Origin: Thamnaconus septentrionalis
Lineage: Eukaryota > Chordata > Actinopteri > Tetraodontiformes > Monacanthidae
NCBI GenBank assembly: GCA_009823395.1
Contig: CM020501.1
Span: 21,877,861-21,941,860 of the forward strand
DNA: 64,000 nt
Direction of reading: 5' to 3'
Below the pieces are notes generated by a model. It saw only the letters and a list, made by a program, of their open reading frames with translations, was not told the DNA's origin and made no database searches. The position numbers were made by a program, and so were the translations under genes. Each line of letters starts with the position of its first letter. Within the stretch, counting starts at the first letter, position 1. This document shows, one piece after another, positions 11,290 through 21,488 of the stretch.

Positions 11290-14200
11290 CATGCATGCGC
11301 GCGCGCGTGTGTTTAATTTTCACTGCGTGACAGTGTAAGGGCAGCCAGTGATAATGAGTTTTTAAAATAGTAAATGCAATTTAGTCAGAAATTACTCAGA
11401 CAAAAACAAATAAAAAAAACTTATCAAATCAATATAGTAATTGTCCAATTCTAGCTGTAAATAAAATGCCAGTCAATATTTTATCGTTCATTTATGAACT
11501 ATCACTCCAACTTTAAAGCACATGTTATAAGTGATTGATGAGGGTTTGCACTTTAAGAGTTAGAATACACAATCAATAAACACAGTGACAAGATAGATAG
11601 ATGGATAGATAGATAGAACTTTATTGTCTGTTTTCAGTAAAAAAAACCAAAACAAAACAGAAATCTGTCTTCGACACAGCTTAAAAAGAAAACCACTCAA
11701 GCAGATTCACACAGATAAAAATAATAAAGTCAATCTGTTTACAGATCACGTAACAGAGTTTAATTTTGCTGCTAAAAGTCTGTACTTATTCTAAATTCTT
11801 GTACTTAAAAGAGACCAGTGTAATTTTTATGCATTTATTTCATAGTATTGTGATTCGCTGTTTCATTTTTTTCACTGGCTCTATTACAAAACATTGTTTC
11901 CAAAAATAGCATGACAAAAAATAAGAATTACCAATATTTTGATTGGTTGTTGAACACAAGTTGCCATTTTTAAGCATTTTTTTTTGTATTTATTATTGTT
12001 GCTCCTCTGTTTTCCCTCTGAACAAATCTTTACAGTTTCAACTGATCCTTCTGGTTTTGCACTTTTTCACTGCAGTTCTCGCTCAGCCTGGTTGGCAGGT
12101 GATCTACCATCAGCCAGAGGACATCTGTGCTGTAAGAGGATCGACGGTCTCCATCAACTGCACCTACAAACACCCAGCAACAGAAGTCTATGACAAGTCA
12201 TTCTGGTTTATAGTAACACAAGAGGATCCTATGGGGAAGGAAAAAAGTTATGACACACAGCCGCCACTTTATAAAAAGCCCTGTAACAGCAATATCTGCA
12301 CTCTGACAATCTCAAATGTGGCAGAGAGCAACTCTGCTGTGTATAGGTTTAGGTTTTTTACAACCAGCTACTATGGTAAATATACTGGACTGCATGGAGT
12401 CGGTCTGACTGTTTCAGGTGAGACTCATCACAACATCATCAGCACGTCTTCATTTGCTCACAGCTGCTCCTGAAGTAACAACTGTTCATTTTTTCCAGAT
12501 CTTCAGGTCAATGTGAGGAGTTTTTATCCGGACTCACCCCCTTACAGGCTGTCATGTGACACCAAGTGTAACCTGGCTGGTCGACATATCTACACCTGGT
12601 ACATGAATGACAAGCCATTTGGTTATGGACAAACCCTTAACCTACAAACCACAAAACCTGGAGACGAATATACCTGCCGCGTGTCAGGATCCCAAGTTCC
12701 CTCTCCTGCAGTGTGTGAGTTTGTGGTCTCTGCTTCTTTTGTTGGCACTGTTACAACAAACAACAACTAAGGTATGACATGATGAGTGGTAGCTAAAATA
12801 GCTACTGTTATATTTTCACTCATCCAGAAATGTGTAGTGGATCCCAAGCGCCTTGTGTCAGGATCGCTCGTTTACTCTCCTGCAGTGTGAGTCTGCGTCT
12901 CTGTGTTCGCTGAATGTTTGTGTGGAAGGTTGTTTGATTTGCAGAGAAAAGCAAATTCAGTTGGATGTCCACAACGTTCTCTTCCTCTTTAGATTGACAT
13001 TTCTTCAACATGGCTAGTCAATCTTGAAAAGCATTTCTGTGCTTCAACTTGTGTGACACTGAGGAAGGAAACAATTAGATTTGATCTTGTGTGAGAATTC
13101 CGTGGGTAAAAGAATCTGGAGTTCGGTGAGATTTATTTATCTGATTTATTTATGGAAACTATCCAATGTGTTTCGTGAGTGTGCTTCATTTTCAGAAACA
13201 TGTCAATTGGGATTAGAAAACAACGAGCAGAGAACCAGAGAACTTTATATCCCCCTGCTGAATTTATTCCAAAATGCTAACAAACAGAAGATTTTCTTGT
13301 TTATGTCCAGATGCTCCAAGGGCTCCCACTGTGTCAACAGAACCCTCCCACAACATTTTGGAGGGTGTCCAGGTGACTGTGATGTGTCACAGTGATGCTA
13401 ACCCTCCAGCTAATTACAGCTGGTTCAACAGGAGCCAATCTCTGCACCACTACCAACCAGAACTCACCATCAAGTCGGTCAAGTCGTCTGACTCCAGAGA
13501 GTATTCCTGCAGGGCTGAGAATCAGCTGGGGGAGTCCAGCAGTCAAATCCTGATTGATGTTCAATGTGAGGATTTAAACTGTGTTCAATTGTGACAGTTA
13601 ATCACCACTAAGAATCTGAAAAGAGATTGAATCTTTTGTGATCTTGAGAACTACTTTACTTTGTGTTTTTTTGTTTGTGTACAGAATATTCTATATCTCA
13701 TCAATTCTTCTTCTTCTTCTTCTGGTTTGCCACAAAAATGTGTCAAGTGCTCTTCTGGCTGATCACAGGTTTGACTGCCTGCTCTGTTTCTAGATGGTCC
13801 CAAGTCATCCTCTGTGTCAGTGACTGGAGAGACAGTGGAGGGAAGCCCTGTGACCCTAAGCTGTAGCAGCGATGCTAACCCTGAAGCTAACTACACTTGG
13901 TTCAAAGATGGCAACAAGGTGTTTGAAGGACAGAAGTATCAGTTCCCCAACATCAGAACCAAGGACAGCGGCTCATACCACTGCAAGTCTGAGAATCGAC
14001 ATGGATCAATTGAATCTTCTCCCAAAGTTCTAAACATCTCCAGTGAGCAGATTTGATCTTATCTCTCTTTTGACTGTAAAAAAAAAATTGGAACCAGTAT
14101 CAGTGTTGGCATTTTATTACAAAAAACTTGTAGAGTGCGTTGACCTTCCCAAACCTTTGTAGCCCATTAGACTCCAACTGGCACCACGTTGGCATTCATG

Positions 14201-15881
14201 GCTCTTTGTCCAATCTCGCTGACGCACTTGAATTGTTTTGACCTCGACCCCAAGGACAAACAGACCACTAAGCCGAGCATCAACTCCAGCTCCTACCTCA
14301 TCACTGTGGTAGAACAGAGAGCTTTGTGGCACATGCAGCCATGTTTCGACCTGCCGTTTGTCTGTGTGCACAACTTCCACTTCAATTATTCAAAACAGTC
14401 CTAAATCTGAAATATTTGCAAGTAAGAAAAAGACAGTAGATTTCTACAAGTGCTTATCTTCAGTATATTTCATTCATTCATTCATCTTCTATACCCGCTT
14501 ATTCCAATTCAGGGTCACGGGGGTCTGCTGGAGCCTATCCCAGCTGTCTTAGAGCGAAGGCAGGGTGACACCCTGGAAAAGTCGCCAGTTCATCGCAGGG
14601 CCACATAGAAACAAACAACCATTCACACTCACATGCACACCTACGGACAATTTAGAATATTCAATTGACCTCACATGCATGTTTTTGGAGTGTGGGAGGA
14701 AGCCGGAGAACCCGGAGAGAACCCACGCAGCCACGGGGAGAACATGCAAACTGCACACAGAAAGGTCCCAGGCCCGGGCCAGTATATTTCAAAAAACGCA
14801 AATTAACCCACAAAACAATCAATTCAACTAAACCCCAAAACGTGGGTCAGAGTGGCGTCCACCACGAGCCGTTTTCAGACTCATGTACTAACGCGCAAGT
14901 TTGAGGAATGTTGACGCAACCACTATTTTTTAGACATATCTTTTTTGCCTCACTAAAAAAAACTGTTTAAAATTAATTAGAGGAAGTGAAAGACTGAAGA
15001 GGATGTTTGACACTGTGAGATATGGTGGCGTTGCTTGTGGATGGATGGCTAGATGATGTAGATGATATACTCTGTTCATTAACAAACAGAATTTTGACCA
15101 TAAACTAGAATCGTGTGGAGGGAAACCTGCTCTTGTCTTGACCATTCAAATCGAAGAGAAGAGGAATCTAATTCACAACACACGTTGGCTTCTGATTTCA
15201 TGCTGCCTGGTCCATTTTGCTCCAGGTTCCACAAATTCCCAGGATCCAGGCCACTGGAAATCGCCGTTGGTGGGAGTAACTGTTACTGCTCTGCTGCTGT
15301 TCTTCTTGCTTGTCGTCTTCTTACTCATCCGGTTAGTTAAGTTTTGACTTGGACTAAAATTTTGAAGAAAAAAGTCTCAAGTTTTGTCTTTTTCAAGTGT
15401 TCAAACCTGCAGCTTTTTCACCAACCAGCAAAAAGACGACGACCTCCCAAAAACCCTGTGAGGCCAAAGGTGTGTTGGACAATGCGGAGGAGGTAAGTTT
15501 GACACTTCACCAAGTCGTTGTTAGATAATCAGGGTGATGTTTTCACATTGCAATGGTGGAGAAACTGCAGAGGCCAAATTGCAGTTTGCTACCGATGTTT
15601 GGTGCCCAAAAGGTTTATTAGGCAGGTAAAAAGCTCTTTGAGGGAACTTTGTCTGAGTGAGGGAACTAAAATGCAAAAGTTTTCCCTGTTTTGTACAGGT
15701 TCGGGCTGACGTTCCAGAGGAAAACCTCAACTACGCCAGTGTCCACTTCACCAAGAGGAGCAGTGAACCGCTTTACTCGAATGTCCGAGCACCCGAACGC
15801 AGCACAACAGACAAGGACGAGGACAGAGCAGAGTACACAGTGATTAGGTGGCCCATCACTGGCGCCAGCTCCTCGCCCTGA
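10339..15881 (+). CDS. Unit C: CD22/Siglec-like inhibitory receptor, four Ig domains
   Basis: Predicted type I receptor of about 490 aa. Exons: 10339-10396 (leader), 12076-12417 (V-set), 12499-12714 (Ig), 13311-13565 (C2), 13794-14042 (C2), 15226-15331 (transmembrane), 15429-15492 and 15699-15881 (tail). Reading phase is consistent through every junction and the frame is open. The V domain has AVYRFRFF; the second Arg occupies the F-strand position that binds sialic acid in Siglecs. The C2 domains carry VMCHSDANP/SCSSDANP and YSC/YHC cysteine motifs. The tail has LNYASV (ITIM), PLYSNV (YxN adaptor-type) and AEYTVI, so recruitment of SHP-type phosphatases is likely by family analogy. Its transmembrane and tail exons are unrelated to those of units A and B. 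AATAAA follows at 16147. Could be annotated as B-cell receptor CD22-like or sialoadhesin-like. Confidence 0.82.
11247..11312. repeat. TG/GC microsatellite in unit C intron 1
   Basis: An uninterrupted (TG) run passes into GCATGC and (GC) alternating purine-pyrimidine sequence. This composition can adopt Z-DNA. Confidence 0.9.
14465..14785 (-). repeat. Longer copy of the dispersed fish repeat
   Basis: This is an inverted copy relative to 8880-9003. It starts in a CATTCATTCATTC tail and carries the long conserved part GGAGGAAGCCGGAGAACC...GAACATGCAAACT that is common in teleost genomes. It lies in the intron between the last Ig exon and the transmembrane exon of unit C. Probably a LINE/SINE-derived fragment. 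Confidence 0.7.
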
Positions 15882-15930
15882 ATCAGCCGCTGGGGGGGGT
15901 GCTTGTTTTGTACAACGCTGCTGTGTGCTG

Positions 15931-15932
<2 letters not shown>

Positions 15933-15996
<64 letters not shown>

Positions 15997-16008
15997 CACA
16001 TATCCATC

Positions 16009-16040
<32 letters not shown>
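15933..16040. repeat. (TG)n-(TA)n-(CA)n self-complementary tract, unit C 3' UTR
   Basis: About 21 TG units, then about 10 TA units, then about 14 CA units lie between the unit C stop codon and its AATAAA. In RNA the UG and CA arms can pair into one long hairpin. Confidence 0.9.
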
Positions 16041-16043
<3 letters not shown>

Positions 16044-16146
16044 TTCTTTTTACTCAGTCACTGTGAAACGAACCACTGCAAGTTATGTAAATTTCCTGTT
16101 TTCGCTTTATTAAAAAAAAGGTTTTGTTTAAAATATTTAAAAACTA

Positions 16147-16152
16147 ATAAAG
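16147..16152 (+). terminator. Poly(A) signal for unit C
   Basis: AATAAA lies 266 bases after the unit C stop codon, in an A/T-rich stretch. It is the only canonical hexamer close downstream. Confidence 0.65.
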
Positions 16153-16159
16153 TTGCTCT

Positions 16160-16850
16160 TTTTTTATTTGTTGTGCTTTTCATTTTCTAATATTAACACA
16201 AAAGCTAATCATAGTAGACTGAGGTTGATTAAATTAATAAATCAATAAATAAACAGGGCTGGCCAAAAAACTGTAAACGGTTGAGGATTTAGCTTCACCT
16301 CAACTTCATCAACATCAACCTTCCTATTTGAATTTGAATGCAAGATTGAACAAGACAAGAAGCCAGCAAGAAAAAGTAAGGGCTCCTGCTCCTATTAATA
16401 GTGTGGCTAATAAAGGAGGAAGGAAGACTGTGAGTATGTCCGCAGTCATCAGTTCTACCAGTGATGTCACCGAGCCGTGTTTTAATTCTGGGTTAGTCAA
16501 AAGAGCAGCAGTTTAGTGTCAGTGGACACGTTTACAGCTCAGGCGGCATGCAACAGTCATTTTGGGTTGAAGCAATGCAGTGAGTTCCGTGTCGGGAGGG
16601 GAAGTCGCTCGTCGATGTCGACTTGTTTGCACCGCTACTGCACCATCACAGTGGCAACACTGTTTCAACATACCAGGGCACATGTGAGGGCTTAAAGTGG
16701 TATTTCACTTATTTCAACAGGGGTGTTAGGGTTGTTTGTGTTATGGTTCTTTACCTCTAAATCAGTACTATCTTAAAGCTAAATATAGCTATTTCAAAAC
16801 GGCACATGAATAGACCCAAAAAAGTGTCATTTCATATTAAAAAAAAAACA
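16160..16850. other. Convergent intergenic spacer between unit C and C3
   Basis: No exon or repeat family was recognised. The two genes are transcribed toward each other across this stretch. Confidence 0.4.
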
Positions 16851-16852
16851 GC

Positions 16853-16879
16853 TTTATTTTTTCCATCAAAGTCTTTATT
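16853..16879 (-). terminator. Poly(A) signals for the C3 gene
   Basis: On the minus strand, AATAAA occurs at 16874-16879 and again at 16853-16858, 138-165 bases after the C3 stop codon. Confidence 0.6.
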
Positions 16880-17016
16880 TGTCCTTCCTGGCTTTTTTCT
16901 GAGATTAGATGCCTGACAACTGAAACTGACAGCAAGACTGGATATGAGCTCATAACGAAAATCATTTTCTATTTTCACATCTCTTTTAAAATAGCTTTAC
17001 CAGAGCGCGGCGCTCT

Positions 17017-18027
17017 CTACAGCCTGCATCCGTTGACTGACAGTTCAGTGGCCGTGGCATCCAGACTCTGACACTTGGCCTGCAGGCTGGGAGTTTTGGC
17101 GCACTCTGCTGGCGAAGGCCAGAGCTCCACCCAGGTATCTTTGCCCAGCATGTAGGTGAACCTGGGGGAGTCGGTCGGCAGGTTAAGGCTTCTTCTTTTT
17201 TCTTTTTTTTCCCCATCCTGACGCAGCAACCCAGCCTTTGTTCTGGTCTTACCTGCTGGTGTTGCTGTCCAGGGTCCATAGGTCTGCCCTGGGCCCTATG
17301 AGCAGGTACTGGGCGCCAGGCAGCAGGCTGATCCCGCCTCTGCAGCCTGCGTGAGACAGGAAGAGCTTCCTGTGTCCGGCGAGGACTCCGGCCTCCTCAC
17401 CTGGACACATCAGTCAGCCTTTGACTCTTTTTGGTCTATGCAACGACAAAGCCTCCATCCATCACTCGAGAGTTTTGGTTGTGAAGGTGCTGAGGAACCC
17501 TCCTGACACCGGCCCCTGGCTCAAGTGTATTGTTTAGTATTTCAAAATGAATGAAAACTTCAAAATGTTAAAATGTGGACATTCCAATATTAAACTCCCT
17601 CTAATCCCAATGTTTCTCCTGTGGGAAGCTGTCGTCAACACTCACCCAGCTTGATGACCTGCACAATCTCCAGCTCGTATTTATCGTAGTAGCTCTGGGT
17701 GACGTTCAGCACCTGCACCCGGAACACTGAGGCGACAGGAGAAACAGGTTTGAAAGCTCGGCAGATTTCTCTCAGTGGGAAACAAGCCGGGAGAAACAGC
17801 CAGTGACATCATCAGCTTCACCTCCCTGGTCGTGTTACGAATGAAACACCTGGGGTTTTACTTTTGCTTTTTGATGTTTTTTGCTTGTTTTTGTTGAGTT
17901 GGGGAGATTGCTCCACGTACAATACCCCGTGCAAACACTATGTGACGAATCCCACCTCATCTCTCAGCCTTTAAAATTTAAGGCAAAGACTTTTTGAATT
18001 AAAGAGGCAAAGTATTAATCAATACTA

Positions 18028-18097
<70 letters not shown>

Positions 18098-18203
18098 TGT
18101 GTGAGTGTGTGTGCAGTACCGTGGTGTAAGCTCTTGCAGGCAAACGTCTCTCTTTCTTTGCTGGGAAAGTTTTCGGTTTCACTTTTGGTGATGCAGCAGT
18201 CGC
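17017..18203 (-). other. c3: C345C (netrin-like) domain exons of C3
   Basis: Exons 18120-18203, 17646-17726, 17253-17400 and 17017-17161 encode the C-terminal domain, preceded by CRDNICRC in 18330-18419. The [10 protein letters not shown] string is nearly identical to the same region of mammalian C3. Cysteines are spaced as expected for the disulphide-rich domain. In C3 it contacts convertase partners. Confidence 0.85.
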
Positions 18204-21200
18204 CTGGAGTAAAAACGGGAAACACAGCCGTAATAAACATGACTCACACACACACACCTGGCATGCACGCACGCTTGCACGCACGCTCGCACGCACACTC
18301 GCACGCGCACACTTATACACACGCAGTACCCTGTGTGCAGCGGCAGATGTTGTCCCTGCAGATGTGATCCAGCTCCACTTGGTTCTCTCTGGGGCTGTAG
18401 GTGCGACTGCAGCTGTGGTCTGAGTCCAGAGAGCACAGGAGCTTTTTTCTTCATTTATCCATTCATTCATTTTTTCAAAATCTTCCATCAGTTTGTCAGA
18501 ATATTTTCAAAAATTACTCAAAATTCTAAAATGAATAAACTCTGTTGAGTGGCAAGCGCCCACCTGGGCTGTAGTACTCGTAGACCTTCACCGCTGATGG
18601 CTGCAGCAGACCCACTTTGAAGTTCTGCTGCAGCCTGAAGACCAGGATCTCCGGCTGTCTGTGGGACACCTGATGGGTGGTTGGGGGGTGGTGGGGGGGC
18701 GGGGGTGGCGAGTGGAAAAAAATGACGGGGAGGCGGAGCCAGGGAGTGGTCTGAGCAGCGGAGTCACAGTCTTTACCTTGAACAGGTGGAGGATGAGGGA
18801 GCCGCGGTCGCTCAGGTTGTCGACCACCTTGAAGTTGTTGATGTAGCGGTCCACCGAGTTGGACAACTGTAAGGCACGGGAGAGCAGAGGCAGGTTGTTC
18901 CAATAAGATTTCACAAGGTTCACTAAGTGATATTAAGCAGCATCAAGTGGTCAGACAGCATATTGCAACACGACCAGCTTTGGTCTCAGGGTGACCGACC
19001 CACTAATTTCTGAGCAGATCCACGATGGTTTCTCCTGACTTGTGTGTAAATGTTCATTAATACTGTATTATATGAAAGCAGCAGAGCTGAAACGTGCACC
19101 TTCTTCTTGTCACGTTGTCTTGTTGCTTTGAGCTTCCCAACACAACACACACACAACCTTGAGCTTCAGACAGTCTACACAACACTAATCAACTGTCAAC
19201 TGAATTAATCTGTTATGATCTAACTGCAGATGGAGAAAAGCTGGTTTTGAAACAACATTTTTGAGCGAACGGCCACTTTAAGGCCTCCGGAAAATCGCTT
19301 GGTATTAAAAGGTGTCGGCTTCTTTGTACCAGCACTAGGTCAGAGTTCTCGGGTGTGAAGCCAGTGGGAAGAGTGATGTCCAGAACCACCATCCTGACAT
19401 CTCTGGTTCCTAAAGCCCTGTGGGTTAACATGAAGAGCAGCAGTCAGACTGTCTGCCAATCAGCAGCGAGGGCCGGCAGCACTAATCGTGTGGGGTCCAG
19501 GGAAGATCTCACCTGACTTTGATGGTCATCTGGTAAGACTTCACCACGTCGGCTGGAGGTTTGGCTGCCGATCAGCAGAAAAGGAAAGTGTCAGAAAAGT
19601 TCACGAGTCGCATCCGGAGCGTTTGACTTGAACGCAACGAAACTTTTTAAGTTAAACTTAACTTAAAAAACGATCAGCTACGTTGTCTCCTGCAGACATT
19701 TTATAGGATTGACACAAGAGGCCTCAATGCTAAATTCTTATTTGTGGCCTACATATGTTTTTTTTATGATACATATGATTTTTTATTATTTATTTTATTT
19801 TGCACCTTTGACTAATGCAATGTCATTGTTTATAGTCAGTAGATCCACTGGATTCTCCCTGATCTCTAGATGGTCTGTCTGATCAAGGCTAGACCGTTGA
19901 CTGTAAGATTTCAAAAAGGAGACCAAGGCGATGGTGCCAAAACCTGCATTCTATTGTTTGGCCAGCCAGCAAGAACTGCCAAAGTTGATTTCACAAAGAC
20001 TAAAAATTGACTGACTGTCAATGTGGAAAGGAGCCCTGAATTGACACCGTTAAACATTTTTTGTTGGTCCAAACCACTGATTATGAGACCAACTCCTAGG
20101 CTTCAAAACCAATGACATTGCCCATCTTTATATACAGACAATGCTACAGGCACCCTGATGGACAACTAAATCAAATCAGGTTTGCTTCTACACTGGTAGC
20201 AACCTGATCTAGATGTGTCGAACTTCATACACATGCCACAGACACACTCCTGCAGGCAAACATCCAAACTGGGTGGGTCCGGTCTGAAATGTATTTGACT
20301 TGATATTTGATTGCGTTTCAACGGTGACTTTACTGGCAGATTCTGAGATGTTGACGCTGAGCTCAAAGTGTTCGCAGGGCTTCTTCTCGTCCACCTCATG
20401 CAGCTGGTTGTAGTGCGTCACCACCTGCAGTTAAGGCACAGGTAAACAGGAAGTGACCAAAAAAGGTAAAATGACTCTATCCACTGCTTTAAGTTTAGAT
20501 GAAGAAAGTGCTGAGGTACCTCCAGGATTCCCTGTCCTGTGCCCTGAGCCTCAACTGTCAAGTCAAGATCAGCAGGTAGCTGTGGGAGGAAAAAAAAGTT
20601 TGAGATCACATTATTGAAACACTATTAAAACATTGCTTTGTTTATTGGTCTATTGTATCCTATCAATAGCTAGTCTTCCTGTGGCCTTAAAATTAAAGAG
20701 TACGCTCCCTCACCCGAGAGGAACGTGCCACGTACGACGTCTGTGGGTTGAAGTGGTAGCGTATGTCACTGCGGCCCGAGATCCTGAGGTCCACGTTCAG
20801 GCTCTGGTCGGTGGTGGGAGGTTGATGAATTAGGTACTCTGACAGTGCGTGGAGAACCACCATGGTGGACTGGGAGAGGAAGGAAGGAAGGAGACTGAAG
20901 CCCTGGCCTTGCTTTCATCGTCTTTGTAGGTGGCGCTCCTGAGTACCTGAGTGGAGCCGAAGGCACCACCCCTCCTCCGCTGGCTGTTCAACCACTTAAA
21001 CAGCGCTTCGGCTTCCTTGATGCGGTTGAGGCGGACCAGTGCCAGCAGGGCGTAACCGGTGGCCTCCAGGGTGAACAGGTGGTTCCGGCGGTCAGGCCAG
21101 TGGTTGCCCGCTGGTGGACAGACAGGGGCACAGTCAGCTGGTACAACACGCATGCACTTGGGAAAGAGATCAGAGAAAACATTTTGGCAAATAGGAGGGC

Positions 21201-21403
21201 TCTTCCAAGAAACCCTGGATGTGATTGGACGAATCCTCCGTCTCCCACACTCGACACACACCAATCAGATTCCTTCTTGACCAGCCGAGCCAGTTGGTAA
21301 CAGCTCCAGGCTTTCTATTGGTGGGAAAGTAGCACTTGACGTGTGTCCCCCCGATCCCTAACCCACCCTGTAGCGAGCAACATTGGTGGGCGACCAAAGT
21401 CCA

Positions 21404-21488
<85 letters not shown>

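Noticed and set aside
12840..12900. Second copy of the Ig2 exon 3' end in unit C
   Set aside because: A short intronic duplication of GTGTCAGGATC...CTCTCCTGCAGTGTGAG without an upstream exon half; not a coding exon.
13561..13790. Extra exon between the third and fourth Ig exons of unit C
   Set aside because: The open frame at 13663-13866 only becomes meaningful after the acceptor at 13793; the upstream part is pyrimidine-rich intron.
15666..16190. Open frames rich in Cys-Val or Thr-His repeats around microsatellites (also at 18.0, 36.0, 38.8, 57.6 and 58.8 kb)
   Set aside because: They are translations of TG/CA and TA runs with no splice or protein support.
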